From: Pseudomonas sp. Irchel 3A7
GTDB lineage: Bacteria > Pseudomonadota > Gammaproteobacteria > Pseudomonadales > Pseudomonadaceae
NCBI RefSeq assembly: GCF_900187565.1
Contig: NZ_FYED01000007.1
Coordinates: forward strand, 248,001 to 312,000
Direction: 5' to 3'
DNA length: 64,000 nt
The position numbers and the translations under genes were made by a program. Shown here piece by piece: positions 8,631-18,728 of this stretch (the first letter of the stretch is position 1; each line of letters begins with the position of its first letter). The notes under the pieces are model-generated. The model made no database searches and was not told the origin of the DNA. It worked only from the letters and a program-made list of their open reading frames with translations.

Positions 8631-9113
8631 TCAGGCATCACCCTTGATTTCCTGATACCGCTTTTCCAGTTCCTGACGAATCTGACGACGCTGCTGGGCC
8701 TGGATGTAGCGGCGCTTGTCTTCGCTGTTCTCCGGCTGCAGAGGCGGTACCGGCGCGGGTTTGCGCTGGTCATCCACCGCGACCATGGTGAAGAAGCAGC
8801 TATTGGTATGGCGCACCGAGCGCTCGCGGATGTTCTCGGTCACCACCTTGATGCCTACCTCCATCGAGGTGTTCCCGGTGTAGTTGACCGAAGCAAGGAA
8901 GGTCACCAGTTCGCCGACATGGATCGGCTCACGGAAAATCACCTGGTCTACCGACAGGGTCACCACGTAGCGTCCGGCATAGCGGCTGGCGCAGGCGTAG
9001 GCGACTTCGTCGAGGTACTTGAGCAGGGTACCGCCGTGAACATTGCCAGAGAAGTTGGCCATGTCGGGGGTCATCAATACCGTCATCGACAGCTGGGCGT
9101 TTCCGGGTTCCAT
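8631..9113 (-). CDS. Acyl-CoA thioesterase (hotdog fold)
   Basis: 160-residue protein with the hotdog thioesterase signature MANFSGNVHGGTLLKYLDEVAY, where the Asp/Glu of the helix is catalytic in this family, followed by VDQVIFREPIHVGELVTF. A charged, Glu/Arg-rich C-terminal tail (residues 115-160) follows the fold. It hydrolyses acyl-CoA to free acid and CoA in the cytoplasm; chain-length preference cannot be told. Start chosen at ATG 9113 (MEPGNAQ) because the upstream extension is proline-rich and unlike the family. Confidence 0.85.
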   Translation of the reverse strand: MEPGNAQLSMTVLMTPDMANFSGNVHGGTLLKYLDEVAYACASRYAGRYVVTLSVDQVIFREPIHVGELVTFLASVNYTGNTSMEVGIKVVTENIRERSVRHTNSCFFTMVAVDDQRKPAPVPPLQPENSEDKRRYIQAQQRRQIRQELEKRYQEIKGDA

Positions 9114-9399
9114 AGCGTTCTCACGGATCAAGGCAGGGTTTGAGGGATGCACCTCTGCGGGTGCCTGCATGGTTTTTTCGAACCAACAGTTATCGGGACG
9201 CCGGACGGTAAGCTGCCGTCACGCCGGATCGATCTGTTTCCATATATTGCACCGCATTTCTGCCGGAAGTCGCGGTGTTACCCTGCAAAAGCCCACCCCA
9301 AAAGGCAAATTCCTACACCAAAAACGAATTTTTACTCTGCTCAATCGGACATTTCCCGCGTCTGCGATTGAACGTTGTCCAACCAAGGAGCCCCACACC

Positions 9400-11163
9400 A
9401 TGCATGCCATCAGTTTTATTCAGGATCTGGCAGTGATCATGTTGGTCGCAGGTGTGGTGACCGTGCTGTTCCACCGCTTCAAACAGCCGGTGGTGCTTGG
9501 CTATATCGTTGCCGGCTTCATCATTGGTCCGCACACGCCGCCGTTCAGCCTGATCCACGACGAAGGCACCATCAAGACCCTGGCTGAACTCGGGGTGATT
9601 TTCCTGATGTTTTGCCTGGGTCTGGAATTCAGCCTGCGCAAGCTGTTCAAGGTCGGCGCCACGGCGTTTATCGCGGCGTTCATGGAAATCGTGCTGATGA
9701 TCTGGATCGGCTACGAGATCGGTCGCTGGTTCGACTGGAACACCATGGATTCGCTGTTCCTCGGCGCGATTCTGGCCATTTCCTCGACCACCATCATCGT
9801 CAAGGCGCTCAACGATCTGAAGATGAAAAACGAGCGCTTTGCGCAGCTGATTTTCGGTGTGCTGATCGTTGAGGACATTCTGGGCATCGGCATCATCGCC
9901 TTGCTGTCGAGCATCGCGGTCAGCGGAACGGTCAGCTCGGGCGAGGTATTTTCCACCGTTGGAAAACTCTCGCTGTTCATGATCGTCGCGCTGGTGATCG
10001 GCATCTTGCTGGTTCCACGGCTACTGGCCTACGTGGCCAAATTCGACAGCAACGAAATGCTGCTGATCACCGTGCTGGGCCTGTGTTTCGGCTTCTGCCT
10101 GCTGGTGGTCAAACTCGAATACAGCATGGTGCTCGGCGCATTCCTGATTGGCGCGATCATGGCCGAATCCCGGCAGTTGCTGAAAATCGAGCGCCTGATC
10201 GAACCGGTTCGCGACTTGTTCAGCGCGATTTTTTTCGTGGCGATCGGGTTGATGCTAGACCCGATGATTTTGCTGCAGTACGCCTGGCCAATCGCAGTGA
10301 TCACGTTGGCGGTTGTGCTCGGCAAGATGTTGTCCTGCGGTCTGGGCGCCTTTATCGCCGGCAATGACGGACGCACCTCACTGCGTGTGGGGATGGGGCT
10401 TTCGCAGATTGGCGAATTTTCCTTCATCATCGCCTCGCTGGGCATGACCCTGCAGGTCACCAGTAACTTCCTTTATCCGGTGGCCGTGGCAGTTTCGGTG
10501 CTCACCACGTTGATGACGCCCTATTTGATCCGCGCGGCCGACCCATTGTCGATCAAGCTGGCCACGGTGATGCCGCAACGGCTGGCTCGGGTTTTGGGGA
10601 TGTATGGCGAATGGTTGCGCAGCATTCAGCCGCAGGGAGAGGGGGCGTTGCTGGCTTCGATGATTCGGCGGATCTTGCTGCAGGTGGGGGTCAATCTGGC
10701 GCTGGTGATTGCGATCTTCTTCGCGGGCGCTTACTTCGCTGAGCGAATGTCTACTTACCTGCAAGACTGGATCAGTGACCCAAGCTGGCAGAAAGCGTTG
10801 ATCTGGGGTGGGGCGCTGCTGCTTTCGCTGCCCTTCCTGATTGCCGCGTATCGCAAGCTCAAGGCGCTGTCGATGTTGCTGGCGGAAATGGGGGTGAAGC
10901 CGGAAATGGCCGGACGTCACACGCAGCGAGTGCGCCGGGTGATCGCCGAAGTGATCCCGATCCTCTCGCTGTTGGTGATTTTCCTGCTGTTGGCAGCCTT
11001 GTCGGCCAGTATTCTGCCGACCAACAAGTTGCTGGTGCTGATCGCCGTGGTAGCGGCTGCCGTGGCTGCGCTGCTGTGGCGCTGGTTTATCCGCGTTCAC
11101 ACGCGCATGCAAGTGGCCTTGCTGGATACCCTGGACAACCACAAGGATTCGCCAGGGCACTGA
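9400..11163 (+). CDS. Kef-type monovalent cation:proton antiporter (CPA2 family)
   Basis: 587-residue integral membrane protein. An AAGGAG ribosome site at 9385-9390 fixes the ATG at 9400, discarding a longer open frame. Residues 1-390 form the CPA2 exchanger domain with about 12 membrane segments; FCLGLEFSLRKL, ISSTTIIVKALND and GMGLSQIGEFSFI are typical. Residues 420-587 add more membrane segments rather than the TrkA-N/RCK nucleotide-binding domain found in KefB and KefC, so control by nucleotide or glutathione adducts is not expected. Probably exchanges K+ or Na+ for H+. It has a 230-bp upstream gap shared with the divergent thioesterase. Confidence 0.85.
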   Translation: MHAISFIQDLAVIMLVAGVVTVLFHRFKQPVVLGYIVAGFIIGPHTPPFSLIHDEGTIKTLAELGVIFLMFCLGLEFSLRKLFKVGATAFIAAFMEIVLMIWIGYEIGRWFDWNTMDSLFLGAILAISSTTIIVKALNDLKMKNERFAQLIFGVLIVEDILGIGIIALLSSIAVSGTVSSGEVFSTVGKLSLFMIVALVIGILLVPRLLAYVAKFDSNEMLLITVLGLCFGFCLLVVKLEYSMVLGAFLIGAIMAESRQLLKIERLIEPVRDLFSAIFFVAIGLMLDPMILLQYAWPIAVITLAVVLGKMLSCGLGAFIAGNDGRTSLRVGMGLSQIGEFSFIIASLGMTLQVTSNFLYPVAVAVSVLTTLMTPYLIRAADPLSIKLATVMPQRLARVLGMYGEWLRSIQPQGEGALLASMIRRILLQVGVNLALVIAIFFAGAYFAERMSTYLQDWISDPSWQKALIWGGALLLSLPFLIAAYRKLKALSMLLAEMGVKPEMAGRHTQRVRRVIAEVIPILSLLVIFLLLAALSASILPTNKLLVLIAVVAAAVAALLWRWFIRVHTRMQVALLDTLDNHKDSPGH

Positions 11164-11184
11164 CCCGATGGGGCGTCAGCTGAC

Positions 11185-11592
11185 TCAGCTTTCCAGCCAG
11201 ACGTCCCGCGCCCAGTGCCACACCGACTCCCAGGTTTCTTCGGCGATCAGCTCTTCGTCGCCTTGCCACAGCACCACGGTGCCGTCTTCTTCGACACAGT
11301 AGTAGTTGTCGCCGTCCTGGCAGATCGGAATCAGGCTGCGATCGACGCCAGCATCCCAGGCGTTGGCAGCGACGTCCGGCAGGTAAGTGTGGGATTGCGG
11401 GTCGGTGACGGTGACCGGCTCCAGGCTGCCGTAGACCACGTCGCTGACGGTCAGCAAAAACTCTCTGAAGACAAATGGAATGTCGATGAACAGTTGTTCT
11501 TCGATTTCGACCAGCAGATCTTCGTCGGGCAACTCCAAGGGGACCGGTACCGGTTCGTTGGCTTCACGCAGTTGTTCGATGATTTCTTCCAC
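11185..11592 (-). CDS. SMI1/KNR4 (SUKH) family protein
   Basis: 135-residue acidic protein. The pattern LPDEDLLVEIEEQLFIDIPFVFREFLL followed by a Gly/Asp-rich middle and DGTVVLWQGDEEL fits the SUKH superfamily, whose bacterial members are often immunity proteins to nuclease toxins but also occur alone. No toxin gene is adjacent: upstream is the terminator of the Tim44-like gene and downstream the antiporter converges. Its role here is unknown; it may be an orphan housekeeping member. Confidence 0.75.
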   Translation of the reverse strand: MEEIIEQLREANEPVPVPLELPDEDLLVEIEEQLFIDIPFVFREFLLTVSDVVYGSLEPVTVTDPQSHTYLPDVAANAWDAGVDRSLIPICQDGDNYYCVEEDGTVVLWQGDEELIAEETWESVWHWARDVWLES

Positions 11593-11675
11593 GTCCGGGA
11601 TCCTCTTGCTTGAATGGCGCGGTTTATATGGGGCGGTTTATACAGTAGCTCGCTATAGATGCAATCGCGAAATAG

Positions 11676-11703
11676 AAAAACCCCGGCAAGCCGGGGTTTT
11701 TAT
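11676..11703 (-). terminator. Intrinsic terminator of the Tim44-like gene
   Basis: AAAAACCCCGG-CAAG-CCGGGGTTTTT-type hairpin with T and A runs on both sides, so it works in both directions. It lies 27 bp after the stop at 11730. Confidence 0.9.
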
Positions 11704-11729
11704 TACAGCGTATCAAGCGCGGAGGGGGA

Positions 11730-12608
11730 TCAGCCGTTCTGGCGGATACCTGCCACCAGCCAAGGCTGGTTTTCGCCCTGGGCGCGTTCCATGTTCCAGC
11801 TTTCGCTGAACACTTCGCCCTGGTCGAAACGCGAGGTTTTCGACACACCGCTGAAGGTCAGGGTGGCGATGGTCTTGTCGGCGCGATCATCCACACCGTC
11901 CAGTTGCACATTGAGGTTATCAATGTAGGTGGATTGGAAACCGTCGCCCAGGTCGGCACGTTCGCGCTTGAGGAACTCCAGCATCTGCGGGGTCACGAAC
12001 TCGGCGATCTTGTCCATTTCGTTGGCGTCCCAGTGCTGTTGCAGGGACTGGAAGTGGTTGCGGGCCGCTTCAATGAAATTCCTTTCATTGAACCAGGCCG
12101 GTGCATTGATGACCGGACGTGCGGCAACCGGTGCAGCCGAGCCGCCGAAGATCGAACCGCCAGCAGGCTTCTGTTCGAACGCTTCACGCTGCATCGGCGC
12201 GTGACCAGCCGGAGCGAACTGCTCCTGCTGCTTGCGGCGACGGGCGGCGATGAAACGGAAGACCAGGAACGCGATGACCGCCATGATCAGGATGTCGAGG
12301 ATCTGCATGCCCTGGAAGCCGTCGCCCATGAACATGGACGCCAACAGGCCACCGGCGGCGATGCCGGCCAGAGGACCGAGCCAGCGCGAAGCACCGCCGG
12401 CCTTGGCAGCAGCGCCAGCGGCACCGGCAGCACCAGCGGTCGCTGCGGCGCCGCCCATGCCAGGAGAAGAAGGAGCCATTTGGCTGGTCTGGTGAGTCGG
12501 CGCAGCGCCTGCGCTTTTGCCACCACCGAAGCGCTTGGCGGCATTGACGTCGAGACTCATCGTCAGGCCGATGCACAACGCCATGGCGATGCTAAGAAAA
12601 CGTTTCAT
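11730..12608 (-). CDS. Tim44-like domain membrane protein
   Basis: 292-residue protein with an N-terminal signal or anchor (MKRFLSIAMALCIGLTMSLDVNA), a low-complexity Gly/Ala-rich stretch (residues about 35-85), a hydrophobic hairpin (LGPLAGIAAGGLLASMF and ILDILIMAVIAFLVFRFIAA), and a C-terminal Tim44-like domain (residues about 165-292) with FIEAARNHFQSLQQHWD. Tim44-like bacterial proteins are membrane-associated; their function is poorly known. Start at ATG 12608 because the signal sequence begins there. It is a single gene with its own terminator. Confidence 0.85.
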   Translation of the reverse strand: MKRFLSIAMALCIGLTMSLDVNAAKRFGGGKSAGAAPTHQTSQMAPSSPGMGGAAATAGAAGAAGAAAKAGGASRWLGPLAGIAAGGLLASMFMGDGFQGMQILDILIMAVIAFLVFRFIAARRRKQQEQFAPAGHAPMQREAFEQKPAGGSIFGGSAAPVAARPVINAPAWFNERNFIEAARNHFQSLQQHWDANEMDKIAEFVTPQMLEFLKRERADLGDGFQSTYIDNLNVQLDGVDDRADKTIATLTFSGVSKTSRFDQGEVFSESWNMERAQGENQPWLVAGIRQNG

Positions 12609-12787
12609 AAAGGGAATTCCCATTTGTGGAAGGCACGCGCGCCATGTTGCACAGCTGAAGTGTTACTGGCTAGCGGCAGAGTGTTTCGGGCTTTTGCCTG
12701 ACAGGTTCGGTTCAGCTTCAGTCAGCGCAATAAGGCTTGTTAACTTTGGTCTGTAGGATGAGTGGATAAGTTCTGTAGGACAGATGC

Positions 12788-13228
12788 CTAGCGTCGTAGC
12801 GCCAACATCACTACCCCTGCCGTGATCAGTCCGATTCCGCCCCATTGGCGCAGGTCGAGTTTTTCACCTAGCAGGATCACGCCGAGCACGGCCACCAGAA
12901 CCACACTGAGTTTGTCCACTGGAGCGACCAGGGACGCCGGACCGACTTTCAATGCGCGGAAGTAGCAAATCCACGATGCGCCGGTAGCCAGGCCTGACAA
13001 CAGCAGGAACAGGTAGCTTTTGGACGATATCGATCCTAATGCCTGATATTGGCCCGTGGCGTACAAAATCAAGGCCAGACTGACCAGGACCACGACCGTT
13101 CGCAGCAGTGTGGCGAAGTCAGCGTTGACGTTTTCGACACCGATCTTCGCGAAAATGGCGGTCAACGCCGCAAAGACAGCCGATAACAAGGCCCAGAATG
13201 TCCAGGAAGAAAAGAAGCCTGAGCCCAT
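12788..13228 (-). CDS. EamA family transporter (single-repeat, 4-5 TM)
   Basis: 146-residue hydrophobic protein. Segments FWALLSAVFAALTAIFAKIG, residues 43-60, 70-90, 95-117 and 123-143 span the membrane, matching a half-length EamA/DMT protein of the kind that works as a dimer. PASLVAPVDKLSVVLV is typical of the family. It probably exports a small metabolite; substrate unknown. A REP doublet lies just upstream, between it and uvrD. Confidence 0.82.
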   Translation of the reverse strand: MGSGFFSSWTFWALLSAVFAALTAIFAKIGVENVNADFATLLRTVVVLVSLALILYATGQYQALGSISSKSYLFLLLSGLATGASWICYFRALKVGPASLVAPVDKLSVVLVAVLGVILLGEKLDLRQWGGIGLITAGVVMLALRR

Positions 13229-13254
13229 GACTTTTTCCTTTAGTCAGACCAACC

Positions 13255-13342
13255 TGTGGGAGCGAGCCTGCTCGCGAAAGCTGCGCCCCCCGGTTTTCCA
13301 GATAGACCGAAGTGCTTTAATTCGCGAGCAGGCGCGCTCCCA
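13255..13342. repeat. REP doublet (REPIN)
   Basis: Inverted REP palindromes; the right arm carries GCAGGCGCGCTCC, one base off the usual GGCTCGC. Between uvrD and the EamA gene. Confidence 0.88.
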
Positions 13343-13365
13343 CAGAAAGCCACCCCGGAAAGCTG

Positions 13366-15549
13366 TCAGATCGCCTCCAGCTTGGCATACCCCAGCATCA
13401 GCCACTTGCTGCCTTCGCTGAAGTTCACCTGAACCCGCGCCTGTGCGCCGGCGCCTTCGAAGTTCAGGATCACGCCGTCGCCGAACACCGAATGCCGTAC
13501 TGCCTGGCCGAGACTGAAACCGGTCTGCGGGATTTCGCTGCCGCCGAACAGGCTGCTGGTACTCTGCTGCTGGCCACCGCCGAACGGACGGCTGACGCTG
13601 TTGGAAAGCCGTACTTCCTGGATCAGGCCTTTCGGCACTTCGCGTACGAAACGCGAGACCTTGTTGTAGGTTTCGCTGCCATACAGGCGTCGGGTTTCAG
13701 CATAGGTCATCACCAGGTTATGCATGGCGCGGGTGACACCGACATATGCCAGACGACGTTCTTCCTCAAGGCGACCGGGCTCTTCCAGGCTCATTTTGTG
13801 CGGGAAAAGACCCTCTTCCATGCCCACCAGGAACACATAGGGGAATTCCAGGCCCTTGGCGCTGTGCAGGGTCATCAGCTGAATGCTGTCTTCGTGCTCG
13901 TCGGCCTGGGTGTCCCCGGCCTCCAGCGAAGCGTGACCGAGGAACGCGGCCAGTGGCGTCAGATCCTCGTCTTCTTCACTGTTTTCGAAGTTGCGCGCGG
14001 CACTGACCAGTTCCTCAAGGTTTTCTACCCGAGCCTGGCCTTTCTCGCCTTTCTCCGCTTCGTGGTAAGCGATAAGCCCCGACTGCTCGATGACGGTCTG
14101 GGTCATCAAGTGCAGCGGCATGTCCATGCACTTGGCTGCGAGGTTTTCGATCAGCTCGATAAACGCGCCCAGTGCGCTGGCGGCGCGACCGGTAAGGCCC
14201 TTGTTGGCCACCAGTTGGCGCATCGCTTCCCACATCGACACATCGCTGTGGCGCGCATGGTCGCGAATCGCTTCGACGGTTTTTTCGCCGATGCCACGGG
14301 CCGGCACGTTGATCACCCGTTCCAGCGCGGCATCGTTGCCTCGGCCTTCGAGCAAGCGCAAATAAGCCATGGCGTTCTTGATTTCAGCCCGTTCGAAGAA
14401 GCGCTGACCGCCATAGATACGATACGGAATACGCTCACGCAATAAAGCTTCTTCCAAAACGCGCGATTGGGCGTTGGAGCGGTACAAAATCGCAATATCA
14501 CTACGCGCCAGGCCGGTTTTCAGCGCGCTTTCGATGGTTTCGACAACGTAGCGGGCTTCGTCATGCTCGTTGAACGCGGCGTACAGGTTGATCGCTTCGC
14601 CTTCGCCGCCATCCGTCCACAGTTCCTTGCCCAGACGACCGGTGTTGTTGGCGATCAGGGCGTTGGCGGCTTTCAGGATGCCGGCGGTGGAGCGATAGTT
14701 CTGCTCCAGTCGAATGGTCACGGCGTCGGGAAAGTCTTCGGAATACTGGTAGATGTTCTCGATTTTTGCCCCGCGCCAGCCGTAAATCGACTGATCGTCG
14801 TCGCCGACCACCATCAGGCTGTCGCCACCCTTGGCCAGCAAGCGCAACCAGGCGTACTGCACGGCGTTGGTGTCCTGGAACTCGTCCACCAGAATGTGCC
14901 GGAAACGCTTCTGATAATGCGCCAGCAGCCCCGGGTGGTCGCGCCACAGGTCGAGGGCACGCAGCAGCAGTTCGGAGAAGTCGATGACGCCGGCGCGCAG
15001 GCACGCGGCCTCATAGGCCTCGTAGATGCTGCGCATGGTCGCCAGGAACAAGTCGCCGCTGGCTTGAATGTGTTGCGGGCGCAGACCTTCGTCTTTCTGC
15101 CCGTTGATGAACCATTGGGCCTGGCGGGCCGGCCAGCGTTGCTCATCCAGACCGAGCTCGCGGATCACCCGCTTGACCAGCCGTTGCTGGTCGTCGCTGT
15201 CGAGAATCTGGAAGGTCTGGCTCAGCCCGGCTTCCTGCCAGTGCGCACGCAGCAAGCGGTGCGCCAGGCCGTGGAAGGTACCGACCCACATGCCGGCCGG
15301 GTTGATGCCCATCAGCTGCTCGATACGTTGGCGCATCTCGGCAGCAGCCTTGTTGGTGAACGTCACCGACAGGATGGAGTGTGGCGATGCGTTTTCGACC
15401 TGGATCAACCAGGCGATACGGTGCACCAGCACTCGGGTTTTACCGGAACCAGCACCGGCCAGGACCAACTGACGACCCACGGGGGCCGCTACGGCCTGGC
15501 GTTGGGCATCGTTGAGGGAGTTCAGCAGAAGGGAGAGATCATCGCGCAT
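13366..15549 (-). CDS. uvrD: DNA helicase II (UvrD)
   Basis: 727-residue superfamily 1A helicase for nucleotide-excision and mismatch repair. Walker A GAGSGKTR near residues 32-39, motif Ia SVTFTNKAAAEMRQR, motif II VDEFQDTN, motif III GDDDQSIYGWRGA, motif IV EQNYRST, motif V LMTLHSAKGLEFPYVF and motif VI YVGVTRA are all present, ending in the C-terminal KWLMLGYAKLEAI that UvrD uses for partner binding. Length is normal. UvrD lies next to the following PAS-GGDEF-EAL gene in divergent order, as I recall for P. aeruginosa PA5443/PA5442. No LexA box seen upstream. Confidence 0.95.
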   Translation of the reverse strand: MRDDLSLLLNSLNDAQRQAVAAPVGRQLVLAGAGSGKTRVLVHRIAWLIQVENASPHSILSVTFTNKAAAEMRQRIEQLMGINPAGMWVGTFHGLAHRLLRAHWQEAGLSQTFQILDSDDQQRLVKRVIRELGLDEQRWPARQAQWFINGQKDEGLRPQHIQASGDLFLATMRSIYEAYEAACLRAGVIDFSELLLRALDLWRDHPGLLAHYQKRFRHILVDEFQDTNAVQYAWLRLLAKGGDSLMVVGDDDQSIYGWRGAKIENIYQYSEDFPDAVTIRLEQNYRSTAGILKAANALIANNTGRLGKELWTDGGEGEAINLYAAFNEHDEARYVVETIESALKTGLARSDIAILYRSNAQSRVLEEALLRERIPYRIYGGQRFFERAEIKNAMAYLRLLEGRGNDAALERVINVPARGIGEKTVEAIRDHARHSDVSMWEAMRQLVANKGLTGRAASALGAFIELIENLAAKCMDMPLHLMTQTVIEQSGLIAYHEAEKGEKGQARVENLEELVSAARNFENSEEDEDLTPLAAFLGHASLEAGDTQADEHEDSIQLMTLHSAKGLEFPYVFLVGMEEGLFPHKMSLEEPGRLEEERRLAYVGVTRAMHNLVMTYAETRRLYGSETYNKVSRFVREVPKGLIQEVRLSNSVSRPFGGGQQQSTSSLFGGSEIPQTGFSLGQAVRHSVFGDGVILNFEGAGAQARVQVNFSEGSKWLMLGYAKLEAI

Positions 15550-15807
15550 CGGGGCATTCTAGGGGGCGGCGACACACCGGGCAAACCCCGCTTTGCTTTA
15601 GCCGATGAAAGATGCGCGCGGGACGACCGGTCAGTCATCGCCTGCAAGCGTTGGCCGCTCTACGCTGGCAGCTTGGAGGTCGAGTCGGACGGTCAGTGAT
15701 TTTGTCTGTTTTTTGATCTGTAGCAGTTTGGTACGGGCACTGCCTTGTGTATGCTCCGTCGATGTTTCGGGCTCATGCTCATCATTATAAGAACAAGAAC
15801 ATTGCCT

Positions 15808-18669
15808 ATGACCCTCAGCTCCGATCTGTCGGGCCCCTCTGTGGAGCCCCGGGTTATCCGAAAGCAATACGCCATGGAAATGGCGGTTGAACGCACGCGT
15901 CTGCTGTATCAGGGCTCTTTGCTGCCCACTTTGTTCATGTTGACTAATGGTCTGGTCTGCGCCGGTTTGCTCTGGAGCCCGCAGCGCTACTTCCTGGTCT
16001 CGGTCTGGCTGGTGTGGTTGCTGTCGTTGGTGGCGTTGCGGGTGATTCAGGTGGCCGCCTTCGATTCGGCGATTCCCAACCGTCAGGCCCATCCGATCTG
16101 GCGGCGCATGTTTTTACTGGGTTCGGGGCTCACCGGCCTGACGCTGGCCGGCGCGGGTATCGCCCTGGTTCCCGCCGACAATTTCATCCAGCAAGCCTGG
16201 GTTTTCGGTCTGATCGGCGCGGCCGCCCTTTCAGCCAGTGTTGCCTACGCCGTCAGCCTGCCGGCGTTTCTGTCGTTCACCTTGCCCTGTTTATTGCCGG
16301 CCATCGCCTACATGTTTTGGGGGCAGGAGCAGGGGTGGGGCTGGTTTGGACTGATTTTGCTCGGTGCATTGAGCGTGGTTGCCTGGCAGGTCAATCGGCT
16401 GATCGATAACGGCATGTTGCGACGGTTCCAGAATCAGGCGCTGATCGAACATCTGCAGCAGGCGCAAAACTGCAGCGATCAACTCAATAAAGAGCTGGCC
16501 AGGGAAATCGATCAACGCCGGCGTGCCGAAGACGAATTGCGTGAAATCCAGGTCGATCTGGAAACTCGCGTGGCCCAGCGCAGCCTGGAACTGGACGCCG
16601 CCAACCAGGCATTGAGCAAGAGTGAAGCGCGTCTGGCGTTGGCATTGAAGGCCAGTGAGCTGGGACTGTGGGACTGGAACCTGCAAACCGACGAAGTCCA
16701 TCACACGCACATTCAGGAATTGTTCGGCCTGGAGCCGGAATACGTGACGGCGATGTTGCGCCACCTCAAGCCCCGTCTGCATCCCGAGGATCTTCCGGCA
16801 CTGAAAAAGGCGTTGGTCGAGCATTTGAAGGGGCGCACCGAGGATTATCAGATCGAATACCGCGTGCGCCACGGCGACGGTCACTGGGTCTGGATCGAGG
16901 ATCGCGGGCGGGCGGTCGAGCGGGCCGAAAACGGCCGGGTGATCCGCATGGTGGGCACTCGCCGTGACATCAGCGTCAGCAAGGCACTTGAAGAGCAGCA
17001 ACAATTGGCGGCGACGGTGTTCGAGGCAGCCAGCGAAGGCATCATGATCTTCGACCCCAGCTACGCCCTGATCGCGGTCAATCAGGCCTTCAGTCGTGTA
17101 ACCGGTTATGAGATCGAGGACATGCTCGGGCGCAATGTCGTCGAGTTGCCATGCAGCCGCGACGCTCGCCGTCATTACGCAGCGATTCATCAGGCGCTGG
17201 AGCAGCACGGCAGCTGGCAGGGCGAACTGGTGGAAACCCGCAAGAATGGCGAGATGTATCCGCAATGGTTGCAGTTGAATACTGTGCGCGATACTCGGGG
17301 AAAGGTTAGCCATATCGTCGGCTTCTTCGCAGATCTCTCCGCTCGCCGAGAATCCGAAGAGCGGATGCGCTACCTGACCCATTACGATGAACTCACCGGC
17401 CTGGCCAACCGTTCGATGTTTCGCGAACGGCTCAGCGAGGCTCATCAGCGTGTGCGTCAGGGCGGCTATCGCAGCCTGGCGCTGCTACACATCAACCTGG
17501 ACCGCTTCAAACAACTCAACGACAGTCTGGGTCATGAAGTCGCCGACCAGTTGTTGCAGAAAATGGCCCGGCGACTGGTCAATGCGCTGCCCGAGGCGGA
17601 CACCATCGCGCGTTTGTCCGGCGATGAGTTCGCGGTGCTGTTCAACGCCTATGGCAACCTGTCGAGCCTGGCGCGGGTCGCCACACGTTTGGCGAACAAG
17701 TTGCGTTTGCCGGTGACGGTCGAAGGGCATGAACTGGTGGTCAGCGCGTCGATGGGCATCAGTCTGTTGCCGGACAATGCCCGGGAAATTTCCGCGTTGG
17801 TCAGCCAATCGAACATGGCCATGCAACATGCCAAGCATTTGGGTGGCAACAACTTCCAGTTCTACACCGACAGCTTGCAAGCCAGCACGCTGGAGCGCTT
17901 GCAGCTGGAAAACCAGCTGCGTAAAGCGGTTGAAGAGAAGCAGTTGAAGGTTTTTTACCAGCCGAAACTGTGCCTCGCCACGGGCAAACTGAACGCCGCC
18001 GAGGCGTTGGTGCGTTGGGATCACCCGACCATGGGGCGCGTGCCGCCGGGAGACTTCATCGGTTTGGCCGAAGAAACCGGCTTGATTGGTCCGATCGGCG
18101 AGTTCGTGCTGCGCCAGGCTTGCTGGCAAGCCTGCGAGTGGCAGCGGCTGGGGCTTGAGCCGATTCGGGTTTCCGTCAATTTGTCGGTGCATCAACTGCG
18201 GCAGGGCAAGCTGGTCAGTCTCGTGCGGCAGGTGCTGGAAGAAACCGGCCTGGCACCGCACTACCTGGAGCTGGAACTCACTGAAAGTCAGTTGCTGGAC
18301 AGCGTCGAGCACATCATCGCGACCTTCCAGCAGCTGCGTGATCTGGGCGTAAAGCTGGCGATCGACGATTTTGGCACTGGCTATTCATCCCTGAGCTACC
18401 TCAAGCGGATTCCAGTGGATTACGTGAAGATCGATCAGGCATTCATTCGCGGCCTGGGGGAGGGTACGGAGGATGCAGCGATCACCCGAGCGATCATTGC
18501 CATGGCACATGGCTTATCGCTGAAGGTTGTTGCGGAAGGGGTGGAGCGACGGGAGCAACTTGAGTTTCTCAAGGGGGAGCGATGTGATGAGGTGCAAGGG
18601 TATCTCATCAGTCGGCCGATAGAGGCGGATGGGCTGGCAGCACTACTACGTGAACAAAGCATGGATTGA
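15808..18669 (+). CDS. Membrane PAS-GGDEF-EAL protein (cyclic-di-GMP turnover)
   Basis: 953-residue protein. About five membrane helices (residues 25-200) are followed by a coiled coil (residues 210-270), two PAS/PAC domains (about 275-520), a GGDEF domain and an EAL domain. The GGDEF motif is altered to LSGDEF, so cyclase activity is uncertain. The EAL domain keeps AAEALVRW, ELTESQLL and DDFGTGYSSL, so phosphodiesterase activity is expected. It probably senses a membrane or redox signal and lowers c-di-GMP. Start ATG 15808 is preferred to upstream codons because the region before it is not conserved-looking. Confidence 0.88.
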   Translation: MTLSSDLSGPSVEPRVIRKQYAMEMAVERTRLLYQGSLLPTLFMLTNGLVCAGLLWSPQRYFLVSVWLVWLLSLVALRVIQVAAFDSAIPNRQAHPIWRRMFLLGSGLTGLTLAGAGIALVPADNFIQQAWVFGLIGAAALSASVAYAVSLPAFLSFTLPCLLPAIAYMFWGQEQGWGWFGLILLGALSVVAWQVNRLIDNGMLRRFQNQALIEHLQQAQNCSDQLNKELAREIDQRRRAEDELREIQVDLETRVAQRSLELDAANQALSKSEARLALALKASELGLWDWNLQTDEVHHTHIQELFGLEPEYVTAMLRHLKPRLHPEDLPALKKALVEHLKGRTEDYQIEYRVRHGDGHWVWIEDRGRAVERAENGRVIRMVGTRRDISVSKALEEQQQLAATVFEAASEGIMIFDPSYALIAVNQAFSRVTGYEIEDMLGRNVVELPCSRDARRHYAAIHQALEQHGSWQGELVETRKNGEMYPQWLQLNTVRDTRGKVSHIVGFFADLSARRESEERMRYLTHYDELTGLANRSMFRERLSEAHQRVRQGGYRSLALLHINLDRFKQLNDSLGHEVADQLLQKMARRLVNALPEADTIARLSGDEFAVLFNAYGNLSSLARVATRLANKLRLPVTVEGHELVVSASMGISLLPDNAREISALVSQSNMAMQHAKHLGGNNFQFYTDSLQASTLERLQLENQLRKAVEEKQLKVFYQPKLCLATGKLNAAEALVRWDHPTMGRVPPGDFIGLAEETGLIGPIGEFVLRQACWQACEWQRLGLEPIRVSVNLSVHQLRQGKLVSLVRQVLEETGLAPHYLELELTESQLLDSVEHIIATFQQLRDLGVKLAIDDFGTGYSSLSYLKRIPVDYVKIDQAFIRGLGEGTEDAAITRAIIAMAHGLSLKVVAEGVERREQLEFLKGERCDEVQGYLISRPIEADGLAALLREQSMD

Positions 18670-18678
18670 AAGGCCAAT

Positions 18679-18707
18679 CCCGTCGACCCCTTGCGAAGGT
18701 TGACGGG
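18679..18707. terminator. Possible bidirectional terminator hairpin
   Basis: CCCGTC and GACGGG pair around an imperfect inner stem between two convergent genes. There is no T run, so this is a weak call. Confidence 0.3.
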
Positions 18708-18728
18708 CAGCCTTGATGCGGGAGTTTC

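Noticed and set aside
11185..11592. SUKH protein as immunity member of a toxin system
   Set aside because: No polymorphic toxin or nuclease gene lies within several kilobases, so only the family is reported.
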